A stretch of DNA of 33,174 nt from Cupriavidus sp. IDO (GTDB lineage: Bacteria > Pseudomonadota > Gammaproteobacteria > Burkholderiales > Burkholderiaceae). A program made the position numbers and the translations under genes. The stretch covers positions 1-33,174 of the forward strand of contig NZ_JWMA01000008.1 of assembly GCF_000812465.1 (NCBI RefSeq), read 5' to 3'. Shown in pieces: positions 9,016 through 16,081 of the stretch. Numbering within the stretch: the first letter of the stretch is position 1; each line of letters opens with the position of its first letter. Below the pieces are notes generated by a model, which worked only from the letters and a program-made list of their open reading frames with translations, did no database searches and was not told the origin of the DNA.

Positions 9016-10120
9016 GTTTAGCTCCGCCGGGCTGGCGCAACCCGCGCGCCTCCAGGATCGGCAGCACCGTGTCGCGGAAGTACGGGAACTCCTTCACGTA
9101 GTCCACGAACGACAGCGTGGTGCCCTTGAACCCCGCTTCGGCCAGCGCGCAGATGCCGTCGGCCACCTGCTCGGGCGTGCCCACCAGCGGGAAGCCGCCG
9201 TGGCCCGCCGCCATGCGGTCGCGGATCAGCGCCAGCAGGTCATGCGGGAACGACTGCGCATTCGCGAACTGCAGTGCCACCAGGTTGTCCACCGCGCCCC
9301 AGTCGGCGTTGTCCTGCGCGAAGTGGCGCAGGTAATCGCGCGCTTCCTGCTCGGTCGGGCGGCACACCACGTGCGAGAACGTCAGCACTTCCACCGGCTT
9401 GTTGGCGGCTTTGGCCTTCGCCTTCAGCTCGCCCACTTCCACCTTCGAGCGCGCCAGGTCGATTGCCGGCGTGAACAGGAAGTTCGCGTTCTGGATCGCA
9501 AAGTCACGCCCCTCGCCCGAGCCCGCTGCGTTCAGGATCGGCGGACGGTCGCCGTGCCACGGCTTGGGCAGCCCGTAGATGCCCTTGAGCTGGAAGTTCT
9601 CGCCGTCGTAGTTGAACGCCCCGTCGCGCTCCCAGATCTGCTTGATGACGTCGAATCATTCCTGCGCGTACCTGTAGCGCTTGTCGTGGCCGGCCGCCAG
9701 CGGCAGGCCCAGCGCTTCGTACTCCGGGCGGTTCCAGCCCGCCACGATGTTCAGCCCCGCCCGGCCCTGCCCGATCTGGTCCAGCGTCGCGATCTGCTTG
9801 GCCACCACCGCCGGGTGGTTCGCCGCCGTGTGGATCGTCGCGAACACCGTCAGGTGCCTGGTCTGCGCCAGCAGACCTGCCGCCCAGGTGATCGTCTCCA
9901 GCACCGAACCGTGGAAGTCCGTCTCGCCGCCGTAGCCGATCCAGCGCGCGATCGGCAGCATGAAGTCGATCCCCGCCTCGTCCAGCATCTGCGCCAGCTT
10001 CGCGTTGTTCTCCCACGAGTTGTCCCAGCGCTCATCTATCTTCGTCACCGACATCCCGCCCGAGCAGTTCGTCGCAAACGTACCCAGAATGAAGTCCTTT
10101 GAGTTCAGAATTTTTCTCAT
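9002..10120 (-). pseudogene. LLM-class flavin-dependent monooxygenase, interrupted by an in-frame TGA
   Basis: Read through, this encodes a 372-residue luciferase-like monooxygenase of the RutA/SfnG-like group. Evidence includes GIDFMLPIARWIGYGG near the N-terminus, TRHLTVFATIHTAANHPA, and NIVAGWNRPEYEALG, the strand and loop around the flavin site. At codon 155 (9656-9658) the sequence reads TGA, between RYAQE and FDVIKQIWE; the frame is open on both sides and homologues usually have Trp here, so one G-to-A change explains it. Translation would stop at 154 residues and lose over half the barrel. The start at 10120 has GGAG six bases upstream. It is the first gene of the operon. Recent inactivation, or a sequencing error, are both possible. 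Confidence 0.85.
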
Positions 10121-10203
10121 GCTTATCTCCGGCAAAGTAGAATCCCAGAATCAGGCGCCGGTCACGGAAAATCCGGTACCCGCCTGTACTGCCTTGAAAA
10201 TCC

Positions 10204-10794
10204 ATGCGCAACCTGCGCGCCGACCTGACAATGCCCAAATCATCGAGTGAATCCGCGGAATCCCAGAAAACCGAGCGCACTGCCCAGCAGCACCGCTGGC
10301 ATCTGGCGACGGACGATTTCGGCGTCGAGATCACGGACCTCGAGTACGCCGTCATGCGGGTTTATCAGTCGTTCCAGCGATGGCAGTCCGAGTGCCTGGC
10401 GGCCGTAACCGGTATTACGCTGAGCGGGCAGGAAAATGCCCTGCTTCACATCATCCGGATGCACGAACGGCCCAAGACCATCAAGGACTTGCTCCATATG
10501 ACCAATCGTCAGGACGTGCCCAATATGCAGTACGAACTGCGCAAGCTGCTCAAGGCCGAACTGATCGACAAATATGGCAGCGCGCGCACGGGCATTTATT
10601 ATTTCGCCACGGACGAAGGCATAAAGGTGTGCGACGAATTCGCCAGGCTACGCCGCGAGACATTCCTCGAGACAGCCCGGGCGGAAATCGGCCCTAAATC
10701 CGGAAACACCAAGGCGACCGGACAGCTGGAACAACTGGAAAAGGTTTACGAAATCGCTACGCGCGAAATCGCGACCTTTCACCGTCGCCGCTAG
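10204..10794 (+). CDS. MarR-like winged-helix DNA-binding regulator
   Basis: A 196-residue regulator with a winged helix-turn-helix of the MarR/HTH_27 kind. The core spans about residues 70-145: ITLSGQENALLHIIRMHERP, then KTIKDLLHMTNRQDVPNMQY as recognition region, then ELIDKYGSARTGIYYF as wing. The flanking helices would dimerise. The start is uncertain: ATG at 10204 or at 10231, neither with a strong ribosome site. It is divergent from the monooxygenase operon across only 83 bases and so probably controls it, perhaps responding to the pathway substrate. The AT-richer codon use of the gene compared with its neighbours hints at a different history, by eye only. Confidence 0.8.
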   Translation: MRNLRADLTMPKSSSESAESQKTERTAQQHRWHLATDDFGVEITDLEYAVMRVYQSFQRWQSECLAAVTGITLSGQENALLHIIRMHERPKTIKDLLHMTNRQDVPNMQYELRKLLKAELIDKYGSARTGIYYFATDEGIKVCDEFARLRRETFLETARAEIGPKSGNTKATGQLEQLEKVYEIATREIATFHRRR

Positions 10795-10840
10795 GATGAT
10801 TGGTATCGGTGATACATCGGGGGCACTGTCTCCTTCATTC

Positions 10841-10889
10841 ATGTGCAACCACATGCACATTGAATAAATAATCAAATAGAATATTTATT
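10841..10889. promoter_or_regulatory. AT-rich island with two dyads upstream of sorA
   Basis: The gap 10795-11135 (341 bases) has no gene. It holds GTATC-GGT-GATAC (10803-10815) just after the regulator stop, a 7-bp dyad ATGTGCA/TGCACAT (10841-10847 and 10854-10860), and an 8-bp dyad AATAAATA/TATTTATT (10863-10870 and 10882-10889) in a markedly AT-rich stretch. These could be operator and promoter elements for sorAB or the end of the upstream transcript. The role is inferred from position and composition. Confidence 0.4.
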
Positions 10890-11135
10890 TTATGTATCGT
10901 ACGCACGGACCTGCGGTCGCCAAGTTTTTTGCACTAGGGGAAAACACTGAGACTTGCGCCGTCATGAGCGCCGGATGCCCTGCCCTGCGAGTCATCGCCT
11001 AGAGTGGGGATGCGTACCTCGCCCCCGGTACCAGATCTACCGCAATAATCGATAGTCCTCACAAAGAAAACCAGTTTTACAGCTTGCTGCTCCGGGTGCA
11101 CAGTACACACTACAAGAAGAGCCCAGGAGACTCAC

Positions 11136-12398
11136 ATGCAAGACGACAACCACCCCGCCAAACCCGCCCCCAGTCTGCTTGCACGCCCAACCCGGCGGCG
11201 CTTCGTGCGGGATGCCGGCCTCCTGGCCCTCGCCGCATCGCCGCTGGCATCGCTGGCAGCAGGCCTGGGCGATGGCGTGACGCTCGCCGATGGCCCTCGC
11301 CCCCTGGTGCGCTATCCGGGCAAGCGCCCGCTGGTCCGCGTCAGCACACGGCCGCCGCATCTGGAAACCCCGTTCACCGTGTTCAACGAGGGCCCGATCA
11401 CGGCAAACGATGCCTTCTTCGTGCGCTACCACCTGGCCAACATTCCGTTGTCGGTGGATTTGTCCAGCTACCGGTTGTCCATCACGGGGCAGGTCAAGAC
11501 GCCGCTGAGCCTGTCGCTTGCCGAAATCCAGCAACTGGCCGAGCCGGTGGAAGTGGTTGCGGTCAACCAGTGCTCCGGCAACAGCCGCGGCTTTTCGTCG
11601 CCGCGCGTGTTCGGCGCGCAACTGGCCAATGGCGCCATGGGCAACGCACGCTGGACCGGCGTGCCGCTGCGCAAGGTACTGGAGAAGGCGGGGGTGCTGG
11701 CCGGTGCGAAGCAGGTGACATTCAACGGGCTCGACACCCCGGTGCTGCCCAGCACGCCGGACTTCCGCAAGGCGCTCGATATCGAGCACGCCATGAGCGC
11801 CGAGCCGATGCTGGCCTGGAGCATGAACGGCAAGGACCTGCCCCTGCTCAATGGCTATCCGCTCAAGCTCATTGTGCCCGGCTATTTCGGCACCTACTGG
11901 GTCAAGCACCTGTCGGAGATCGAAGTCATCGATCATGAGTTCAGCGGCCATGACGCGTGGTTCATGACGACCGGCTACCGCGTTCCCGACAACGACTGCC
12001 AGTGCGTTGCACCCGGCACCGCGCCAGCCAAGACCCGGCCGATCTCGACCCTGGCGGTGCGCAGTTTCATTACCAGCGTGATGTCGGGAGGCGTGCTGCC
12101 CGCCGGCCGCACGACGCAGCTCAAGGGCATCGCGTTCGACGGCGGCGGCGGCATCAAGGCCGTCGATGTTTCGGTGGACGGCGGGCAGACCTGGATGGCC
12201 GCCACGCTGGGCCGCGACCTCGGCCGCTTTTCGTTCCGCGAATGGCAGTTGCCGGTCAAGTTCGACCGCAAGGGCAAGGCGGTCTTGATGGTGCGCGCCA
12301 CCAACCGGCTTGGCGAGGTGCAGCCGGCCACGGCGGACTGGAATCCGGCCGGCTATCGCCGCCACGTCATTGAATCCACGCCTGTCACCATCGCCTGA
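11136..12398 (+). CDS. sorA: Sulfite dehydrogenase molybdenum subunit (SorA-like)
   Basis: A 420-residue molybdopterin enzyme of the sulfite oxidase family, which oxidises sulfite to sulfate in the periplasm and passes electrons to a cytochrome c. A Tat signal is seen (TRRRFVRDAGLLALAAS, residues 19-35). The molybdenum domain contains VAVNQCSGNSRGF with Cys146 as the metal-binding thiolate, and ends in a dimerisation domain that starts near 285 (AVRSFITSV, then GIAFDGGGGIKAVDVSVDGG). AGGAG lies six bases upstream of the ATG. Its stop is 10 bases before the cytochrome gene, so the two form one operon, as in SorAB. A closely related thiosulfate or YedY-type enzyme is less likely because of the cytochrome partner. 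Confidence 0.92.
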   Translation: MQDDNHPAKPAPSLLARPTRRRFVRDAGLLALAASPLASLAAGLGDGVTLADGPRPLVRYPGKRPLVRVSTRPPHLETPFTVFNEGPITANDAFFVRYHLANIPLSVDLSSYRLSITGQVKTPLSLSLAEIQQLAEPVEVVAVNQCSGNSRGFSSPRVFGAQLANGAMGNARWTGVPLRKVLEKAGVLAGAKQVTFNGLDTPVLPSTPDFRKALDIEHAMSAEPMLAWSMNGKDLPLLNGYPLKLIVPGYFGTYWVKHLSEIEVIDHEFSGHDAWFMTTGYRVPDNDCQCVAPGTAPAKTRPISTLAVRSFITSVMSGGVLPAGRTTQLKGIAFDGGGGIKAVDVSVDGGQTWMAATLGRDLGRFSFREWQLPVKFDRKGKAVLMVRATNRLGEVQPATADWNPAGYRRHVIESTPVTIA

Positions 12399-12408
12399 GG
12401 GCCGCATC

Positions 12409-13068
12409 ATGAAAAAAACATTCCCTACGGCATTGCTGGCGTTGGCCCTTCTGACTGGCGCTGGCGCCGCTCATGCAGCGCCAGCGGAGATCAAGCTTCC
12501 GCCGGAGACGGTCAAGCTGAAGCCCTCGAAGCTGCCCGGATACATGGTGGCCACGCAGAAATGCGCCATCTGCCATTCCGCCGACTACGTCAGCTACCAG
12601 CCGCCCGGCATGAGCCTGGTGCAGTGGACCGGCGAGATGAAGAAGATGCAGAAGGCGTATGGCGCCCCGATCAGTGACGACGAAGTCGAACAGCTCGGCG
12701 CCTACCTGGCCGTGGCGTACGGCTCGGCAAAGATCGATGACCCTGCCGTCGTCGCCGTCACGGAGAAAGCCGGCAAGCCTTCGGCCGGGACGCCGCCGAC
12801 GCAGTCGGCGGGCGGCACGGTCGACGTGCAGGCGCTGCTGGCGAAGAACGCCTGCCTCAGCTGCCACAGCCTGACGCAAAAGCTGGTTGGCCCCGCGTAT
12901 CACGACATCGCCGAAAAATACAAAGCCGACCCGCAGGCGCAGTCGAAGCTGGAGGCCAGCATCCGCGGCGGCAGTACCGGAAAATGGGGCGCTGTGGCCA
13001 TGCCGCCGTTCGCCGGATTGCAGCCGGACGAAATCAAGGCGCTGGCCGAGTTCGTCCGCAAGCAGTGA
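12409..13068 (+). CDS. sorB: Diheme cytochrome c subunit of sulfite dehydrogenase (SorB-like)
   Basis: A 219-residue periplasmic cytochrome. A signal peptide covers residues 1-23 (GAAHA). The first heme motif is CAICH at 52-56, in a segment like SorB (HSADYVSYQPPGMSLVQW, then YGAPI). A linker rich in Gly, Ser and Pro (about 120-137) leads to a second heme motif CLSCH at 149-153, with AMPPF giving Met198 as the likely axial ligand. Classical SorB is small and carries one heme, so this looks like SorB joined to a second class I cytochrome. It takes electrons from SorA and hands them to the respiratory chain. The ATG follows sorA by 10 bases. Confidence 0.88.
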   Translation: MKKTFPTALLALALLTGAGAAHAAPAEIKLPPETVKLKPSKLPGYMVATQKCAICHSADYVSYQPPGMSLVQWTGEMKKMQKAYGAPISDDEVEQLGAYLAVAYGSAKIDDPAVVAVTEKAGKPSAGTPPTQSAGGTVDVQALLAKNACLSCHSLTQKLVGPAYHDIAEKYKADPQAQSKLEASIRGGSTGKWGAVAMPPFAGLQPDEIKALAEFVRKQ

Positions 13069-13082
13069 GGTAGCCCGCGAAG

Positions 13083-13107
13083 GCATGGCCCCCCTACGGG
13101 GCCATGC
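13083..13107. terminator. Perfect 10-bp hairpin at the sorB/pirin convergence
   Basis: GCATGGCCCC (13083-13092) and GGGGCCATGC (13098-13107) form a perfect stem around the loop CCTAC. The stop codon of the pirin gene (13094-13096) lies in the loop, and sorB ends 15 bases before the stem. The placement suits a two-way terminator. There is no T tract. Confidence 0.6.
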
Positions 13108-13960
13108 GGCCAAAGCGCCCGCTGTTGAAGCCGGTGAACGCCTGCGCGATTTCCGCTTCGCTGTTCATGACGAACGGGCCGTAGCCTACGATCGGCTCGT
13201 CGATCGGCTCGCCGCTCAGCAGAAGCGCCATCGTGTCGCTGCCGGCCTCAAGGGTCATGCCTTTCCCGGCGCCGTCCAGCACCACCATCTGCGCATCGCG
13301 CACAGTCGCCTCGTTGTTGACCACCACGCTGCCGCGCAGCACCACCAACGCGGTATGCCAGCCCTCGGGCAGGTCGAGCGTGGCAATGCCGCCGCGATCG
13401 AGACGCAGGTCCCAGACATGCATCGGCGAAAAAGTACGGGCCGGCCCGGTATGGCCGCCATACTCGCCGGCAATCACGCGCACGCTTCCCGCCCCGTCCG
13501 GCAGCGGAACGACGGGAATGTCGCGGTCCACGATCGCCTGGTAGCCGGGCTCGGTCATCTTGTTCCTGGCAGGCAGGTTGACCCAGAGCTGCAGCATTTC
13601 CAGCGGGCCGCCGGTCCGGCTGAAATCGGGGGAATGGAATTCCTCGTGCAGGATGCCCGAGCCAGCCGTCATCCACTGCACGTCGCCGGGACCGATGACG
13701 CCGCCCTGCCCGGTCGAGTCGCGATGCGCGACTTCGCCCTTGTAGACGATCGTCACGGTCTCGAAGCCGCGGTGCGGGTGCTGGCCAACGCCGCGCGGCT
13801 TTTGCGTGGGCGTGAAGTCGGCCGGGCCGGCGTAGTCGAGCAGCAGGAACGGGCTGAGCTGCTTGCCATGGCTCTGGTACGAGAACATCGAACGCACGGG
13901 AAAACCGTCGCCCACCCAGTGCGAACGCGGTGCGCTGTAAACGCCAAGAATGCGCTTCAT
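13094..13960 (-). CDS. Pirin family protein
   Basis: A 288-residue bicupin of the pirin family. The N-terminal cupin carries the metal ligands: His61 and His63 in GQHPHRGFETVT, and His105 and Glu107 in GSGILHEEFHS, matching the four ligands of human pirin. The C-terminal cupin (about 165-280) lacks a ligand set. Bacterial pirins have been reported as quercetin dioxygenases or as stress-linked regulators; neither can be told from sequence. The gene is transcribed toward sorB and its last codons form part of the shared hairpin. It is divergent from a LysR gene, which is a common pairing for pirins and suggests control by it. Confidence 0.92.
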   Translation of the reverse strand: MKRILGVYSAPRSHWVGDGFPVRSMFSYQSHGKQLSPFLLLDYAGPADFTPTQKPRGVGQHPHRGFETVTIVYKGEVAHRDSTGQGGVIGPGDVQWMTAGSGILHEEFHSPDFSRTGGPLEMLQLWVNLPARNKMTEPGYQAIVDRDIPVVPLPDGAGSVRVIAGEYGGHTGPARTFSPMHVWDLRLDRGGIATLDLPEGWHTALVVLRGSVVVNNEATVRDAQMVVLDGAGKGMTLEAGSDTMALLLSGEPIDEPIVGYGPFVMNSEAEIAQAFTGFNSGRFGRMAP

Positions 13961-14138
13961 GCCGATCTCCTGTGACCGCCCCGCCGAATCGCCCCATCCC
14001 TGAAACGGGGGGCGAATGCGCGGACCAGCAATTGCATCGAATCCAATGGAACGAGCATAGGCGCCGCGCGGCAGGCCGGGTAGTCTGCTAAATTGCGCCT
14101 CACTGTCCTGTTTCCGGAACGATGTTCCCTCCCTCCCC

Positions 14139-15044
14139 GTGCAAGATCTGAACGACCTCTACTACTACGTCCAGGTTGCGGACCATGGCGGTTTTGCGCA
14201 GGCAGGCCGCGCGCTGGGCATGCCGAAATCCAGGCTCAGCCGGCGCATCGCGCTGCTCGAGGAACGGCTGGGCGTGCGCCTGATCCACCGCTCGACCCGC
14301 CAGTTCGCCGTCACCGAGATCGGCAGGTCGTACTACGAACACTGCAAGGCGATGCTGGTGGAGGCCGAAGCGGCGCAGGAGGCGATCGAGCTGACGCGCG
14401 CCGAGCCGAGGGGGATTGTCCGCATCGCCTGTCCGGTCGCGCTGTTGCAGGCGCATGTGGGCGCCATGCTGGCCGAATTCATGGCCATGCATGCCCACGT
14501 CACGCTGCACCTGGAAGCCACCAACCGGCGCGTCGATCCGGTGGGCGAGGCCATCGACGTGGCCATCCGCGTGCGCCCCCCGCCGCTGCAGGACGCCGAC
14601 CTGGTGATGCGCGTGCTGACCGAGCGTGGCCAGTGCCTCGTAGCGAGCCCGGCGCTGCTCGCGCGGCTGGGGACGCCGGCAGCGCCGGCCGGGCTGGCCG
14701 ACTGGCCCAGCCTCGGCCTTGGCACGCCGCAGCAGGACCATGTCTGGCAACTGTTCGGCCCGGATGGCGCGCAGGCCGAGATCCACCACCGCCCGCGCTA
14801 CGTCACCGGCGACATGATCGCCATGCGCGGCGCCGCTGTCGCCGGCGTAGGCGTGTGCCAGCTCCCGGTGATGATGGTGCGGGACCAGCTGGCGGCCAGA
14901 ACGCTGGTGCCCTTGCTGCCGGCGTGGCGCCCGCGCAAGGAAATCATCCATGCCGTGTTTCCGTCGCGCCGGGGGCTGCTGCCCGCGGTGCGGATGCTGA
15001 TCGACCATCTGGCCGAGCGCTTCGCGGCGTTCGAAGAAGAGTAG
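14139..15044 (+). CDS. LysR-family transcriptional regulator (pirin-linked)
   Basis: A 301-residue LysR regulator of the AaeR/CrgA-like branch, typical of pirin neighbours. The winged helix covers residues 1-60 (DLYYYVQVADHGGFAQAGRA, MPKSRLSRRIALLEERLG), followed by the effector domain. The start is a GTG at 14139; it is chosen because the helix-turn-helix begins right there and no ATG in frame lies upstream. No purine-rich ribosome site is visible, as the bases just before are pyrimidine rich. A small dyad GGAAC-GAT-GTTCC (14116-14128) sits directly upstream and could be an autoregulatory site. The 178-base gap to the pirin gene also holds ATTG/CAAT half-sites around 14030-14050. Confidence 0.88.
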   Translation: MQDLNDLYYYVQVADHGGFAQAGRALGMPKSRLSRRIALLEERLGVRLIHRSTRQFAVTEIGRSYYEHCKAMLVEAEAAQEAIELTRAEPRGIVRIACPVALLQAHVGAMLAEFMAMHAHVTLHLEATNRRVDPVGEAIDVAIRVRPPPLQDADLVMRVLTERGQCLVASPALLARLGTPAAPAGLADWPSLGLGTPQQDHVWQLFGPDGAQAEIHHRPRYVTGDMIAMRGAAVAGVGVCQLPVMMVRDQLAARTLVPLLPAWRPRKEIIHAVFPSRRGLLPAVRMLIDHLAERFAAFEEE

Positions 15045-15066
15045 CCATCCGATGGGCCCAAGGGGC

Positions 15067-15081
15067 GCCAGGGTTTCTGGC
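15067..15081. terminator. Short hairpin between LysR and pagL-like gene
   Basis: GCCAG (15067-15071) and CTGGC (15077-15081) pair around GGTTT between two convergent stop codons. The stem is short and could extend imperfectly outward (GCG against GCGC with a bulge). A weak candidate. Confidence 0.3.
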
Positions 15082-15090
15082 AGCGCTCCG

Positions 15091-15675
15091 TCAGAACCGG
15101 TAGCGCACGTAGCCCATGCTGAAGTTCGTCCCCGGGTTGGGCTCCTTGATACCGGCATTGGACAGGTGCTGGAAGCGGTAGCCCGCCGAAAAGCGCCGTC
15201 CCTTGCCGAACGCCACCCCGACGCCGACCATGTCCGCGAACTGAAACGCCGAACCCATGCGATGCCCGTCTGCGATCTCGGTGTGGCTCAGCACGTGAAA
15301 ACCCACTGACGCTTCGAGGTACGGCGTCGCATACTCGCCCTCATAGTTCAGCCGGAAGATCGGCGACACGCCGAACTCCATCAGCTGGCTCGACGGTTCG
15401 TGCGACAGGGCCCGCCAGTTGGCGATATTCAGCTCGCCGTCGAGGGCCAGCGAGAAACGGCTCGACAACTGCCATTGCACAATGTCCTCCCACCGGCCGG
15501 CAACTTCATACTTCTCAACGCCATGACCGTTGTCACGGGCGTATCCGGCCTGCATTGAGAAAGTCGCTGCGCCGGTCGCGGCAGGCAGCGTGGCAAGGCA
15601 CGCTGCGAGGGGGAATGCGGCTGCAGTTTGCAGAAGACCACGTGGTTCTTTTTGTTTTCCTGCTGGCATTTTCAT
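15091..15675 (-). CDS. pagL: Lipid A 3-O-deacylase, PagL-like
   Basis: A 194-residue outer-membrane beta-barrel of the PagL (acyloxyacyl hydrolase) family, which removes the 3-O-acyl chain from lipid A. The signal region ends near residue 36 (PAATGA). The active-site signature lies near the C-terminus: FQHLSNAGIKEPNPGTN with His170 and Ser172 as catalytic pair. The position of the third residue, Glu140 in the Pseudomonas enzyme, is Asn184 here by alignment from memory. The protein ends in an aromatic residue (YVRYRF), as barrel proteins do. The start at 15675 is favoured by signal peptide length; an ATG six bases later is as likely. It is transcribed alone. Confidence 0.85.
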   Translation of the reverse strand: MKMPAGKQKEPRGLLQTAAAFPLAACLATLPAATGAATFSMQAGYARDNGHGVEKYEVAGRWEDIVQWQLSSRFSLALDGELNIANWRALSHEPSSQLMEFGVSPIFRLNYEGEYATPYLEASVGFHVLSHTEIADGHRMGSAFQFADMVGVGVAFGKGRRFSAGYRFQHLSNAGIKEPNPGTNFSMGYVRYRF

Positions 15676-16081
15676 TCTCTCGGCAGTGCTCTCTGCGCGG
15701 CGTTCCGACGCCGCCATGATTTCCGGGTTCACGGCGCAGGAGAATAGCAGCGGTACAGTTTTTTGGTAGCCCGCCTGGTGCGAACACTGCGTTCCAGCGC
15801 CGGAACAATGCCCACATGCGAAGCGCCCGCAAGACAAGCGTGTGATTGACGATTCGTTCGGTTCGTTTGCGCGCCGGCCGCGCGCGACTGCCTCAGGTAG
15901 CGCGTTCGGGCGCTACCGCAGGCTTGTGTGCCGCGGCCGCTTCGTCTGTCATGCCGGAGCCGGCCAGATCGTGAAACGATTGAGAATTGGTGTGGTCGGC
16001 TATATGCTTGGACAACCCGGCGAGGATCGGCTCGACGGCATCAGCCAGGTCTTGCTGAACGCATACAAGGAATCGAGCGCC
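15676..16081. other. Gene-free divergent region with an 8-bp stem-loop
   Basis: This 406-base stretch separates the pagL-like gene from the channel gene. It contains a perfect stem GGTAGCGC (15896-15903) and GCGCTACC (15910-15917) with loop GTTCGG, and a smaller dyad GTTCC/GGAAC (15791-15806). The channel frame stays open upstream as far as 15842, but that extension is basic and Gly/Arg rich with no family likeness. A structured 5' leader of the channel mRNA is possible; nothing stronger can be said. Confidence 0.4.

Noticed and set aside
9002..9442. Short separate gene for the C-terminal half of the LLM monooxygenase
   Set aside because: The frame is continuous with the N-terminal half except for one TGA, and the ATG at 9442 falls in the middle of the conserved barrel with no ribosome site.
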